Positions 22,211-34,200 of a DNA stretch of 64,000 nucleotides are shown piece by piece. A program made the position numbers and the translations under genes. The stretch is from Manduca sexta (lineage: Eukaryota; Arthropoda; Insecta; Lepidoptera; Sphingidae), in assembly GCF_014839805.1 (NCBI RefSeq), contig NC_051119.1:1738743-1802742 (forward strand), in the 5' to 3' direction. The stretch's first letter is position 1; each line of letters starts with the position of its first letter. Below the pieces are notes generated by a model that was not told the origin of the DNA, searched no databases, and worked only from the letters and a program-made list of their open reading frames with translations.

Positions 22211-22248
22211 TATAAATACACGCTCTGATGTCAAACAGGTTAGTTGAA
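22211..22248 (+). promoter_or_regulatory. Core promoter of CCE-B (TATA box and initiator)
   Basis: TATAAATA lies at 22211-22218 and an initiator-like GTTAGTTG about 28 bases downstream, followed by the signal-peptide ATG at 22265. The spacing matches an arthropod TATA-Inr promoter and implies a short 5' UTR. The start site is inferred. Confidence 0.55.
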
Positions 22249-22264
22249 TACGAGTAGGAGGAAA

Positions 22265-25200
22265 ATGTACCGCGGAATATTGTTGTTGTATGTTTGCTCT
22301 GTAGTTGGTTATAGCGAAAATGTGACAGGTGGGTATTATACCTGTGTTGAGTGAAGGATTAAAAAGTGGTTTGTTTTACGTGTTTAAAAATTAGTGTGAA
22401 AGTTCTTTAGTGTATTTTTCTGGATTTAAAAATAGCCTACGTTATATACAGGACGTGATTGATTTCCAGCGAGCGCGCCAGGGCCCGTGACCTGTGCTCC
22501 TTCGGGCACTTTCCGAGGGTCCTGGATGAGCTCCAGGCGCGGCAGACAGTTCCAGGCGTATCGGGGGATCAGGTACGCGGAGCCGCCTGTGGGAGAGCTG
22601 AGATTCCAGGTACATCATCACAACTTTTTCACGCACAGGATTAGGCAGAAGAGTCAATTTCAGCAATATTTTAGATCTCATGATTTTTTCAATTCGTAAT
22701 GCAAGCAGTATGAACTAGAATATTACTACTTAGTTAAAAACTTAGAAACTAACGACTTAGAGCAGTTTATTAAAGTAAGCCAAAGTGGAACGAGACCCTA
22801 ACGCATCAGAAACAGCGGCTATTGTCCACACTATAACTAATGTGATCTAATATCACAATAACAGAAAGAAGTTGCAGCTTTTAGCGCTGATCTCTTGGAA
22901 CATTAGACATTATTTCCCAATAGAAGTATTTATAATAAAAATAATACTTTTTAATATATCGTAAAGTTCGAGGACAACGAGTCACACCTCCAGTATTATT
23001 ATGTAAATGAAATAAAGAAAGGCAGATTTTACGCATTGAACTCATCGTCACTTTTGTGAATTTCAAATGTTTGTACACAATATTTTAATTATGCGAGCCT
23101 AATTGCAGTTTAAGTCATAAGAGGATATTAAGCGTAAAACTACAAAATTAAAGCATTGAAAGATTCAGTCATATTTTGTACATAAATTAGCGCAATCTAT
23201 TGACGAGTAGCAAAACTCCTTGATCTCTATTACAACTAATCCATACTGTGACCCATGCACTGCTAAAGGTACTCGATACTAGGTGGCGCTGTTAGCAATT
23301 AAAAATCAATATTAAATAGGAAGAGATTAAGTAATCCTAAGAAACACCGCTAGAGGACACTACTTGTACCAAAACCAACGAACCGTAAAATTATGGATGA
23401 GGTTCTGAGTGCACTTCAAGCAATAAAAAAGGAATTAGACGAGCAAAGATTAGAAATTCGAGAAACTGGAAAAAATGTTACAGAACGAGTCACACACAAT
23501 ATGAGCAGAATGTTCGAAGAAAAATTTTTAGTCTGGGAAGAGAAACACGAAAAGTTGAAAGAAACTGTTGAAAATCAGGAAAGAAGGATCTACTTCTTGG
23601 AAAAACAGGCAAGGAAAACAAACATGGTATTTTTCGGTATTGAGGAGTCTGAAATATCATATGATAATTTGGAAAAAAACATTATTAACTGGATTGAGCA
23701 GTATTTTTCTATCCAACTATCATACAGCGACATACAAGAAGTCAAAAGAGTAGGGAAAAAAGGAGAGAGACCACGCCCAATAGTAGTAACTTTCTCAACT
23801 CTAGGCATAAAATTAAAAATTCTGAAACAAAAAGGGGCGCTGAAAGATACCCAATGCTATGTAAAAGAAGATTACCCAAAATACGTATTAGAGAAGAGGA
23901 AAGAACTGCAAGAACAGCTGCAACTGGAAAGAGAGAAGGGCAACACGGCCGTAATAAAATATGACAAATTGATTGTATTATCCAAAAATATCAATAAGCG
24001 AAAATTACTTATCTCACCAGAAAATGTTGCAGTACCAAATTTAGAGAGAAACACACAAACAAATAAAAGAATAAAATACAAAAACCAGATGTTACGGTGA
24101 AAAGATCAAGTAGTATCACAGAAGGAGTCATTAAACCAGGCATACTAAACTATGTAGTCAATAAAAATTCAACGAACACAAACGGTAATCAACAAAAGAA
24201 AACATAGCAACCAAGTCCCTCCTCCAACACAGATTCAACAAATAAACAAGCAACAATAAAAACCAAAACCTTCCAACCCGGCTGGTCACCGTGGAAGAGT
24301 ATGACCAAAACCCTCCTAAAGAAACCGTAGCATGGAGCAAAAATATTAAAAAAACCCATCGAATACAGATAGCAACATACAATGTTAGGACCTTATCCTC
24401 TTACGAGCGGTTACTAGAACTAGAGGAATCGTTAAATAAAGTTAAATATGACGTAATAGGAATTTCGGAAACGAGACGGCTTGGCACGAAAATAGAAGAA
24501 CACGAAAATTTTATTTTATGCTACGTAGGCCACACACCAGGCAAATATGGGGTCGGCTTTATAATAAACAAGTCGCATAAAAACAATGTAGAAAGCTTTA
24601 TAGGAATGACAGAACGAGTCGCAGTATTAAACATGAATATCCAGGGCTATACGGTTACCATCATACAAGTATACGCGCCAACAGAAGCAGCAAGTGAATA
24701 CGAAATAGACGAATTCTACAAAACAGTCGACGAAGCACTGAAAACTGCACATAAGTACATAATACTAATGGGGGACTTTAATGCGAAGATCGGAGTCCCT
24801 GAGAAGGATGAACACCTGGTTATGAAGCAATATGGTTACGGCAAAAGAAACGACCGAGGACAAAGGCTTGTGGACTTTGCACTCGAAAACAAACTAACAA
24901 TAATTAATACATGTTTTAAGAAGAAGCAAAACAAAAGATGGACGTGGAGATCTCCAAACGGCGAATACAAAAACGAGATTGACTATATACTGTCCAACCA
25001 ACCAAAAATATTTCAAAACATTGGTACTATGAATCTTAATTATCCGTCGGACCATAGGCTCATCAGAGCAACAGTAAAACTAACCGGACATAAAATTAGC
25101 AGAATCAAATTCACAAATAAACAAATAAGCCAATTAAAGAGTGAAAAAGAAATATCGAACTACAAGGAAAACTTATCATCAATGCTATCGGATCCGTTCG

Positions 25201-28200
25201 TCTACAACGATAACACCACAGTACAAACTTATTATGACAAAATAACAATCGCTATCGCCAACAGCTTGAAACTAGCTCGAGAAAGGAAAGAAGAATACAA
25301 ACGCCACAAAATATTATCGTCACCTACAATAAATCTATTACAAAGAAGAAAAGAACTACAAAAAACAAAAAACAAATCACGATCTATGAAAAATGAACTC
25401 GCAGCACTTTACAAACTAGTTAATAAATATATAAAATACGATTATGCAAAATATCGACAAAACATCATAGAAAAACATTTACATTTCACCGGAAGTACAA
25501 AAAAGGCCTACAAGCAAATCAGAACAAGCAAAACTTGGATAGAAGGATTAAGTGATAAGAAGGATAAATCAGACAAGGACCTGAACAAACGAACTGATAT
25601 CATTACAGCAGCAACCGACTTTTATAAAAGATTATATAGCGACAAAATTCAAACAACCAGAATACAAATCAATAGAGTAAGACAAGATATTGATGAGACC
25701 ATACAAAAAATAGATGGAACTGAAATTAAAGAAGCAATAAAAAGGTTAAAACTAGAGAAATCTCCTGGATCGGACTACATAACAAACGAAGCATTGAAAG
25801 CAGCACATGACATTTTGACCAAACCATTAGTTAAGCTATTTAATATGATATTACAAAAAGCCGAAACACCAACACAATGGTCTGAATCTAATATTATTCT
25901 TATATATAAGAAGGGCGACCCAAAGGATATAGGGAACTACAGGCCGATAAGTTTACTACCAAGTCTATACAAGTTGTTTTCCATTATTATAAATACAAGA
26001 ATCAGTCCTACAATAGAAGCTAAACAACCTATAGAACAAGCAGGTTTTAGGAAGGGGTTCTCAACAATCGACCATATACATACTATTGAGTTAATTATAG
26101 AGAAATATCAAGAACAGCAGAGGCCCCTATATCTGGCATTCATTGATTACCAAAAAGCCTTCGACACGGTTACACACGCAAGCATATGGGAAAGCTTGAA
26201 AGAACAAAGAGTTAACGAAAAATATATAAGGGTCATTAGAAGTATATATAGTAATAACAAAGGCAAAATAAAGTTAGAAACCTTGGGCAAAAGTTTCCCC
26301 ATAGAGAGAGGTGTAAGACAGGGCGACCCACTATCGCCAAAAATATTTATAGCCATTCTTGAAAACGTCATAAACAAGGTAGAATGGACAGGACTAGGAC
26401 TCTACATACAAGGCGTTTTTTTAAGTCATCTGAGGTTCGCCGATGACATAGTGGTACTATCTGAGACAAGCTCACAACTGCAGCACATGATAAAATCCTT
26501 ACAACTAGCTAGTGCGAAGGTAGGACTGGAAATCAACCTCACTAAGACAAAGATAATGACAAATAGTTGTACAGTACCAATAAGAACTAACGGTAATCCA
26601 CTGGAATACACTGATAAATACATCTACTTGGGAAAGACAATTAGTTTCGACAGGAAAAACAACGACATGGAAATAACAAGAAGGATCCAGCAGACATGGA
26701 ACAAATTCTGGAGTTTAAAGGAAATTTTTAAAGTAACATGCCAATATATTTAAAAACCAGATTAATGAATTCTAGCCTTCTACCGACTTTAACGTACGGA
26801 TGCCAGACATGGAAATTTACAGCCAAAGCGAAACATAAAATTAATATCTGCCAGCGAGGACTCGAACGTAGCATGCTCAAGATAAAGAAAATAGAAAAAA
26901 TAAGACACACGAAGATAAGATCAATAACAAAAGCAACAAATGCTTTGAGCTATGCACAAAAACTCAAATGGAAATGGGCGGGCCACATAGCGAGACTTAC
27001 TGATCAGAGATGGACCGTAAAGACAACGCTTTGGAAAGGTCCACTAGGCAAAAGAGGCAGAGGGAGACCTCTGACACGATGGGAAGACGAAATCAAAAGA
27101 TTGCCGGCCCAAATTGGGTGCAAATAGCTCAAGACCGAGAAAGATGGGCATCTTTGGAGGAGGCCTTTATCCAATAAGGGAGTCCTTGCATAAAAGAAAC
27201 CTAACAAAACTAACCATCAATTTAAGTTTAACTAACAAAATAACACACCTATTAGTAATAAGATAATCCTGTAATAATGCAAGGAATAATAAGGCTTTTT
27301 ATATTTATATAATTGCAGTTTTCAATTTATTATAATTATTTTTCATATTATAAGAATACCACGTGAATGGTTGTTATGATAAAGATTTCTTATATTTACG
27401 CGGATGTTAGACATTTAAATAAAACTATTTACGGATTTTATCGCGGTTCTTTGTATTTTTATTTTCTCCCGACGTTTCGAAGACTGCAGCCTTCATGGTC
27501 ACGGGGCGGACTGAAGTGTTGATCATCTGCAAAGGCAAAGTTACAATGTCTACCTACACTTTACAATTATATAAATTTTTAATGTTTTTAGTAGTTAACA
27601 GTCCGATCTACGCAGCATGAGCTCACATTGTTTTGAAGGCAGCGGGCTTTTTGGGTTCCGATTTAATTAAATGTAGAACAGAATCCCAAGTTTTAGCAAT
27701 CAATACATCAATTACTTTCGCATTGCAGCCTCCAAAGCCAGTGCTACAATATGAGGGTACAGTGGACGCGAGTGCCGACGGCCCGGCGTGCCCACAGCCC
27801 ACCAGGGAAGGGTACCCGGTCAGCGAAGACTGCCTCACCATCAACGTCTACACTCCCTCCAACAACAGGTAGAATCATTATAATAACATCTCTGTATTGT
27901 CTACTGCTCAATGCTAAGCGCGGGGCTCATCTACAGGAAGGGTTTGATTTAAGTCCACCACGCTGACCTAGGGCGGGAGGTGTTACGTACTTTCGAAATT
28001 CTTATGAAGAGTTTTTGGTATCGAGTTTTTCTCACGATGTTTTTCTTTAGTCCAGCGCAGATTTACCGTAAAATTCAATATTTATATAAAAATACACGTC
28101 ACGTCTTTTATCTCCAAAGGGATAGGCAGAAACTATAATAGTGTACCTACTTTCCGCCGTGTGTATTCCGTCCGAATATGATGCGATCATGATCATCTCA

Positions 28201-31200
28201 GGTACACAGTCCAGACTCCGGTCTGATACTGAGAAGAAAAACTTAATATTACTTTGCCCTAGTTTCGGAATTGAGTCCCTAAACGGTAGTCCTACCTTGC
28301 AATACAACGCCATACTATGATTCCAAAACGTCATGGCTTTATGTGCATGAATATTAGTTAGAAGCAAAAATACCTCGCACTCTAATTAGAATAATTACCT
28401 ATTCCAAAATTGTTAATTTGTGGGAATCATCAAAAAACTAAATTCTGTTTGCAACCTTATTTTTCTTTCTTTGTTTTTCGTGCTATAGGTTTCATTTTGT
28501 ACCTATCTTAAGAGCGTTTACGTGCCGCGCGTGAAGTCAACTATAGGTAATTCTTCGCAAAATTCACTCACACAGAGCCGTTGCGTAGCTGTGTGCGTAG
28601 AGTTAGCGCGTCGGCTATCTTTATAGTCAGACCAACCAATTTTGATCTTTTCGCTTTAATTATCTAATTGGAATGTAACTTATGATTTATGAATTTATGA
28701 TAAATGAAGAATTCTATTATTAAATATATAAGAATTCATCATGAAATAGTTTATATATATCATTTTGTAATTATAAAAAAATAAACATTTTTAACAAATT
28801 TTAACGGCAATTTTACAAATTGTTATTTTCACTTTTAAATGCAAATGCTTAAAAATCAGACAATAAATCAGGAAAATTACTCCGTAATCAGACAATAAAT
28901 CAGGAAAATTACTGTGCTACGATGTTTATAATGGACCACATAATTACTCCATAGATCTGCAGTTTTTAATATTTAGCGTATTGAAAGTTTAAATTAAGTC
29001 ATTAGAAATTACATATTGGAATTTATATTTTGACTCAGAAGGTGTATGTAATGTGATGTCATTTTTTAGGTGTATAACTAAAAAGTGAGAAATAAAAGAC
29101 TTCTTTTTCGGGAGTTGGTTATATTTTTTGGATAGTTTTTTTAATAGGTATTGCTTCTCAGTGACATCGATCATCAATCGATCGATTGTACATCCATGTA
29201 TAACAATTTACCAGTTTTATATCCATAGTTTTGCATAATATTTGCGACACACGACGAAGCAAAATAGTTGGTTCTGTACTTTGTGTTTGACCAACAGCAG
29301 TCAGCTTTGACTGTAAGTATGGGAATACCGTCTTTTACATCGCCACAGGCAACATCTTTATCAGTTTCTTCCCTAGCGGCCTCTTGCATCCTGTCCTCTG
29401 CAGCTAATTTCAATCATTTAGCTAACTCGTCGTAACATTTCATGTAAACATTTTGCGTTAATATTGGTAAATCTATGGAAGCTATCTGTTCGTTTAAATT
29501 TGATCTACCAACTTCAGTCATCATAGCTCCATTCACAGTTCCACGATATACGTCCATACTATCAGTATATCTCTTAGCGCTTAAATAGCTTAAATTCCAT
29601 ATTGCACATATTACACTTCATTAAAAATGTTGACTGCAAGCAAACATTCTCTTTCAATAGTTGTAAATGTTCGATACTACAACCTGTTGCTCTGTTGTGG
29701 TTATTGAGTGTTTTAATTTGATCCAAAAATATTGAAAATCTATAATTTTGCGGCTTTTAATAACCTTATTTATTTTGAGTGTAATATCAGGCACGAGTAC
29801 CTAAAAATTAAAAAAAATATAGAATATACTATTATTGTTATCGAAGTTTACGCAAACACTACATACTTAAGTAAAACTGCATATGGATCTAGACGCGTTT
29901 AATTTATACAAGTATAATGACGCCGAAACCTGCACAGGGTTAAACGTCAGGATAAAATTATATGTAAAATTGATGTGAGCGTGTAAACCTAAACTAGCCC
30001 AAATAGTTAAGAAGATAGGTATACTAACTACTACTAGTAGTTTTATTCACTAGCCACATAAATTACCAAATCCCTTATTTCTAAGGTTCAAAGAGGAGAA
30101 AGATATAGGATTCCGTCTCTCGTCACTTGAATTTTCTTAACAGTGCGCATCAGTGAACACAAAACCTTGTTATTTGAAAGTAAGCGTACCTATGCATTAT
30201 GCAAAAATCAGCCAAGTGCGAGTGGGACTCGCGCAATGGGTATTTGGCGAGTTGTAAACGTTTTGACGACGGGACAGCAAAGTGATTCTATAAGGCTAAG
30301 AACTCACGAAGCGGTTTTACTCGCGCCCGCCGTGGTTGAGAAACGGCTGTTTTATTTCCAAACTCATGACGACCGGAGATCTGTGCGATTTCTAACCACT
30401 GCGGTTCCGATTATGTCCTGCAAACTTGGCGAGCGATTATCGCAAGGCGGGCGGTTACAAGATGGACAGTTAACGGTCAGTTGAGTTCCAGAACGCCATG
30501 GACACATATCAGAAACGATCACGATGGAGGAAAATGGCGTCAGATTTCTGTAACCACCCCTCCCCCTCCCGACTACTGCAGGCGCCCACCTACTAACCAC
30601 AGAGCGCGCTGGTGCTACCGTGGCCCGCATGATTCTACTAGTTGGCCGCCAATACAGCGGGTACCGCATACAACCGCGCACGCCGCGGGCGTAAAACGAG
30701 TTTTGAAATGTGCGTTTAGTCCATTGAAATGTTACAATTTAAGGACCGAATATTGCATTTCTTGGAGGACGCAATTTTATTTTTGAGCCATGTGTGGGGG
30801 GTCAATAGAAGCTTAACCTCAAGTTTGTGGGGTCGCCACCCTTGTCCCCGGCCGCCATCTTGTAAAAAGGGGTGAAAACACTTTTTTCGCGATATCTCGG
30901 AAACTATACGTCTTACAAAAATTTTGTAAAGCCATAATTTGTAGCAAATTGTTTTGCCTGCAAATATGTTTTTTCTCCTTTATCCCCAAATGGTAACTCA
31001 TACCTTTTCTACCTGCATAACATTCGATAAGTTAAATTTGGTAAGTTCTATGGCAAAGAAAAGAGTTAGGAATAAATAAGTAAAGTTGTACGAATTTAAC
31101 AAAAAAATTGTAATAATACATTTACAATAAAAAAAAATCAAAAATAAGTTAAACATTTTGTTTCGACCGGATTCTCATGAGCATTGACGAACCCGGTAAA

Positions 31201-34200
31201 CTTTGGAGCGCTGTAACAGCGTTTTAAATGAATGAACTAAAAAAAAATTATAGGGAACAATTTTCCTCAAAAGATCATTTACAAGTTAGTTTTAGGTAAT
31301 TTTTTGTAAAATGTAAAAAAAAAAGTTATAGAGCAAAAAAGAAAACTTTTATAAACATTTTCTCACATTTTTGCTTATAACTTCTTTAATTTTTTATTTA
31401 GGGCAAAAAGTTATATAAACATATTTGTAGGCAAAACAATTTGCTACAAATTATGATTTTACAAAATTTATGTAAGACGCATAGTTTCCGAGATATCGCG
31501 AAAAAAGTGTTTTCACCCCTTTTTCCATGATGGCGGCCAGGGGACAAGGGGGCGACCTTACAAACTTGAGATTAAGCTTCTATTGACCCCCCACACATGT
31601 TCTAAAAATAAAATTGGGTCCTCTAAAAATACAAAGCTCATGTAACATTTCAATGGGCTAATTGTTTTTAGCTTAAGGTTCCATTTTTTCCTTCGAGTAA
31701 CTATGCTCAAGTGTTTAATGAGTAAAAAGCAACAACCATAACTACAGACGCATGTTATAACATTAGTACATCAATCTTTTAGCTTTTGCTTTAGCCGAAG
31801 TTTCAGCGTTGTTACGTTTCCTTTTCTTGCCTAGAAATAGCTTTACTTCCCATTGTGTCTGAAACATAATAATATAATAATAATTTATAGTAACTACTAA
31901 AATTATTGTCAATCATTAAAGAAAAAATATTTTACTTACTAAAGTACTAAGATGTGGCAATCACTGTATACACGTGACTATTTTTTCTACGCACAGCAAA
32001 GTCCAACTGGAGTCTCGCCGGAGCGACGAGCGATACGTCCTCTCTCTAGAAAGCCTCAAGGCGGACTAATTTGAAACGATTTGCGCGTTGCGTTTTATAG
32101 TGGTATTTAAAATATTTATAGAAAAATAACAGAACTAATTTTGTAGAATTTTTAAATTGTATGTTTTAAGGAGATGTTCTTCTATTATAATAATCTAATA
32201 TTATATTCAATTAAGTAAGATATAGTGATAAAAAAAAATCATTTAAATGACCAACATTTCTGAAATTTTCGAATTCTTTGAATTTTTATTTGTCATGAAT
32301 TAAACATAAAAAGATATTTTTTCTCTACTAACTTTTTCTTCAGGATCTTTTTAGTTAGATAAAAATAACATATTGTTATGTTCCTTAGTGGTTTAAGATA
32401 TTTTGAGCTTCGAAATAGACATTCGAAGCGCAAATTTGAAAACCTCTGTTCAGTAATCATTAAACAATTTACAAATACTCAATAAATCTAAAAATTTTCT
32501 CTACTAACTTTTTAGACAACAAAATTTTCTATAATAATTACTAATTCATATGTTTTTAAAATAATGTTTTGATGGATATTATCTCCTTCGAAAAGTGCTG
32601 TTTTTGAGACATACGGCGCGCGGATGCGTAAACGCTCTTAATAAGTTCAATTTTATAGCAACTTGAAAAAAAAGTCGCAAACAGAATTTTGTTTTTTTAC
32701 GATTCCCACAAATGACCATTTTGGAATACGTCATTATTTTATTAAGAGCGCGTAATATTGCACTACCCTATAACCCACGTAGTTTGTATACTAGAGATGG
32801 TGGTAGGATATATAATTAGGCAGCCAGGTTTATAATAATATCAGCCCTGTATTATATATTTGCCCACTGCTGAGCACGGGCCTCCTCTACTACTGAGAGG
32901 GATTAGGCCTTGGTCCACCACGCTGGCCTAGATTGCGGATTGGTAGACTTCACACACCTTCGAAATTTCTATAGACAACTTCTCAGTTGTGCAGGTTTCC
33001 TCACGATGTTTTCCTTCACCGTTAAAGCGAACGATAGATTCACAAAGAATACTCACATGTTTTTTTTTTTAGAAAAGTCAGAGGTGTGTGCCCTTGGGAT
33101 TGAACCTGCGGACATTCGTCTCGGCAGTCCGTTCCACACCCAATTAGGCTATCGCCGCTTTATAATATATAATTGTAATATTTTTTCAGTTCCGCTTCCC
33201 TCCCGGTGATATTCTTCATTCACCCTGGCGGGTTCTACTCTATGTCGGGGCGCAGCGACCTGGCCGGCCCCCACTACCTTCTGGACAAGGATGTGGTGCT
33301 CGTCACTATTAACTACAGGATTGGTTCTTTAGGTACTACTTTTTATCATTTTTTAAAAGGTTTAGATCGACATTAAGGTAATGCAACTTCATAGAAGTCA
33401 CCATTTTTGTTAAGAATGGGTGGAGCATTTATTCTTCCGTTCATTAAGTTTATATTGCTTTATTTGAGATCTATTTTCAATATATCCCTTTCATTCCTTT
33501 AGAAGTCATAGTTCATAACCTCGCGGACTTCTCGGTTCATCCAATATACGCTACTACACACAACTCTTGTTTAATTTTTTATAGGTTTCCTCGCGATGGG
33601 AACGGTGTATGCTCCAGGTAACAACGGGTATAAGGACCAAGTAGTAGCGTTGCGGTGGGTCCAGAGGAACATCGCGGCGTTCGGGGGCGATCCCAACCTC
33701 GTCACCATTGCCGGCTGCAGCGCTGGTTCCTTGAGCGTCTTGCTGCATATGATATCGCCCATGTCTAAAGGTATTCTACATAGTTTATTACGCGCGGCTC
33801 CGCCTACTTGGAGTTGGGTTTGCGACAGTTATAACAAAAACAGCGTTTGTTTGCAGTAATGAAAATTTATATTCATAGGTCTATTCCACCGAGGGATTTC
33901 ACTGAGTGGTTCTCCTTTGGCCAAAGTGCCAAGTCCTCCAGACAGGATGGACTTGGCCATCAAGCAGGCCAAGGTGTCCAACTGCCCCACCGACGACAAA
34001 CAACAGCTTTACAACTGCCTAAAGACCAAGACTTGGAAAGAACTCGCTGGCTCTTTATTAGGATTTTTTGTGAGTAAAGTGGGAAATTTGATTCTGAAAT
34101 GCCATGGGTTCTTTCCCAGGTTATTATTTTGGTGCGCATTAACCACGATTAGATCTTATAGAGTTATGAACGTAATCGTATCTGCAACACTCGTAATAAT

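Larger units (their letters stand above)
23393..27300 (+). mobile_element. Nearly complete non-LTR retrotransposon (RTE-like) in intron 2 of CCE-B
   Basis: Two consecutive ORFs on the same strand as the host gene are followed by a 3' UTR rich in AAT/AATAA words. ORF1 is intact and ORF2 carries two frameshifts, so the insertion is young or still close to active. The 5' UTR probably starts near 23270. I could not define target duplications. Clade assignment rests on the ORF2 tail and is tentative. Confidence 0.88.
28376..32753 (-). mobile_element. 4.4-kb Mutator-like DNA transposon with long inverted ends
   Basis: 28376-28541 recurs in inverted orientation at about 32612-32753. Landmarks are TATTCCAAAAT, TTTGTGGGAATC, AATTCTGTTTGC and the GC-rich CGTAAACGCTCTTA inner end. 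Between the arms lie remnants of a minus-strand transposase (29170-29747, with a possible N-terminus near 31873), a 1-kb palindrome (30719-31660) and a 30-bp direct repeat near 28855-28912. The whole element sits inside intron 3 of CCE-B. Target duplications are not clear. The assignment follows from the transposase remnant. Confidence 0.75.

Noticed and set aside
30143..30786. ORFs of 100-113 codons in the GC-rich part of the Mutator-like element
   Set aside because: No recognisable motifs, overlapping in several frames, and inside transposon DNA.
33554..33762. Minus-strand ORFs over CCE-B exon 5
   Set aside because: Antisense shadows of a clear esterase exon with conserved motifs.
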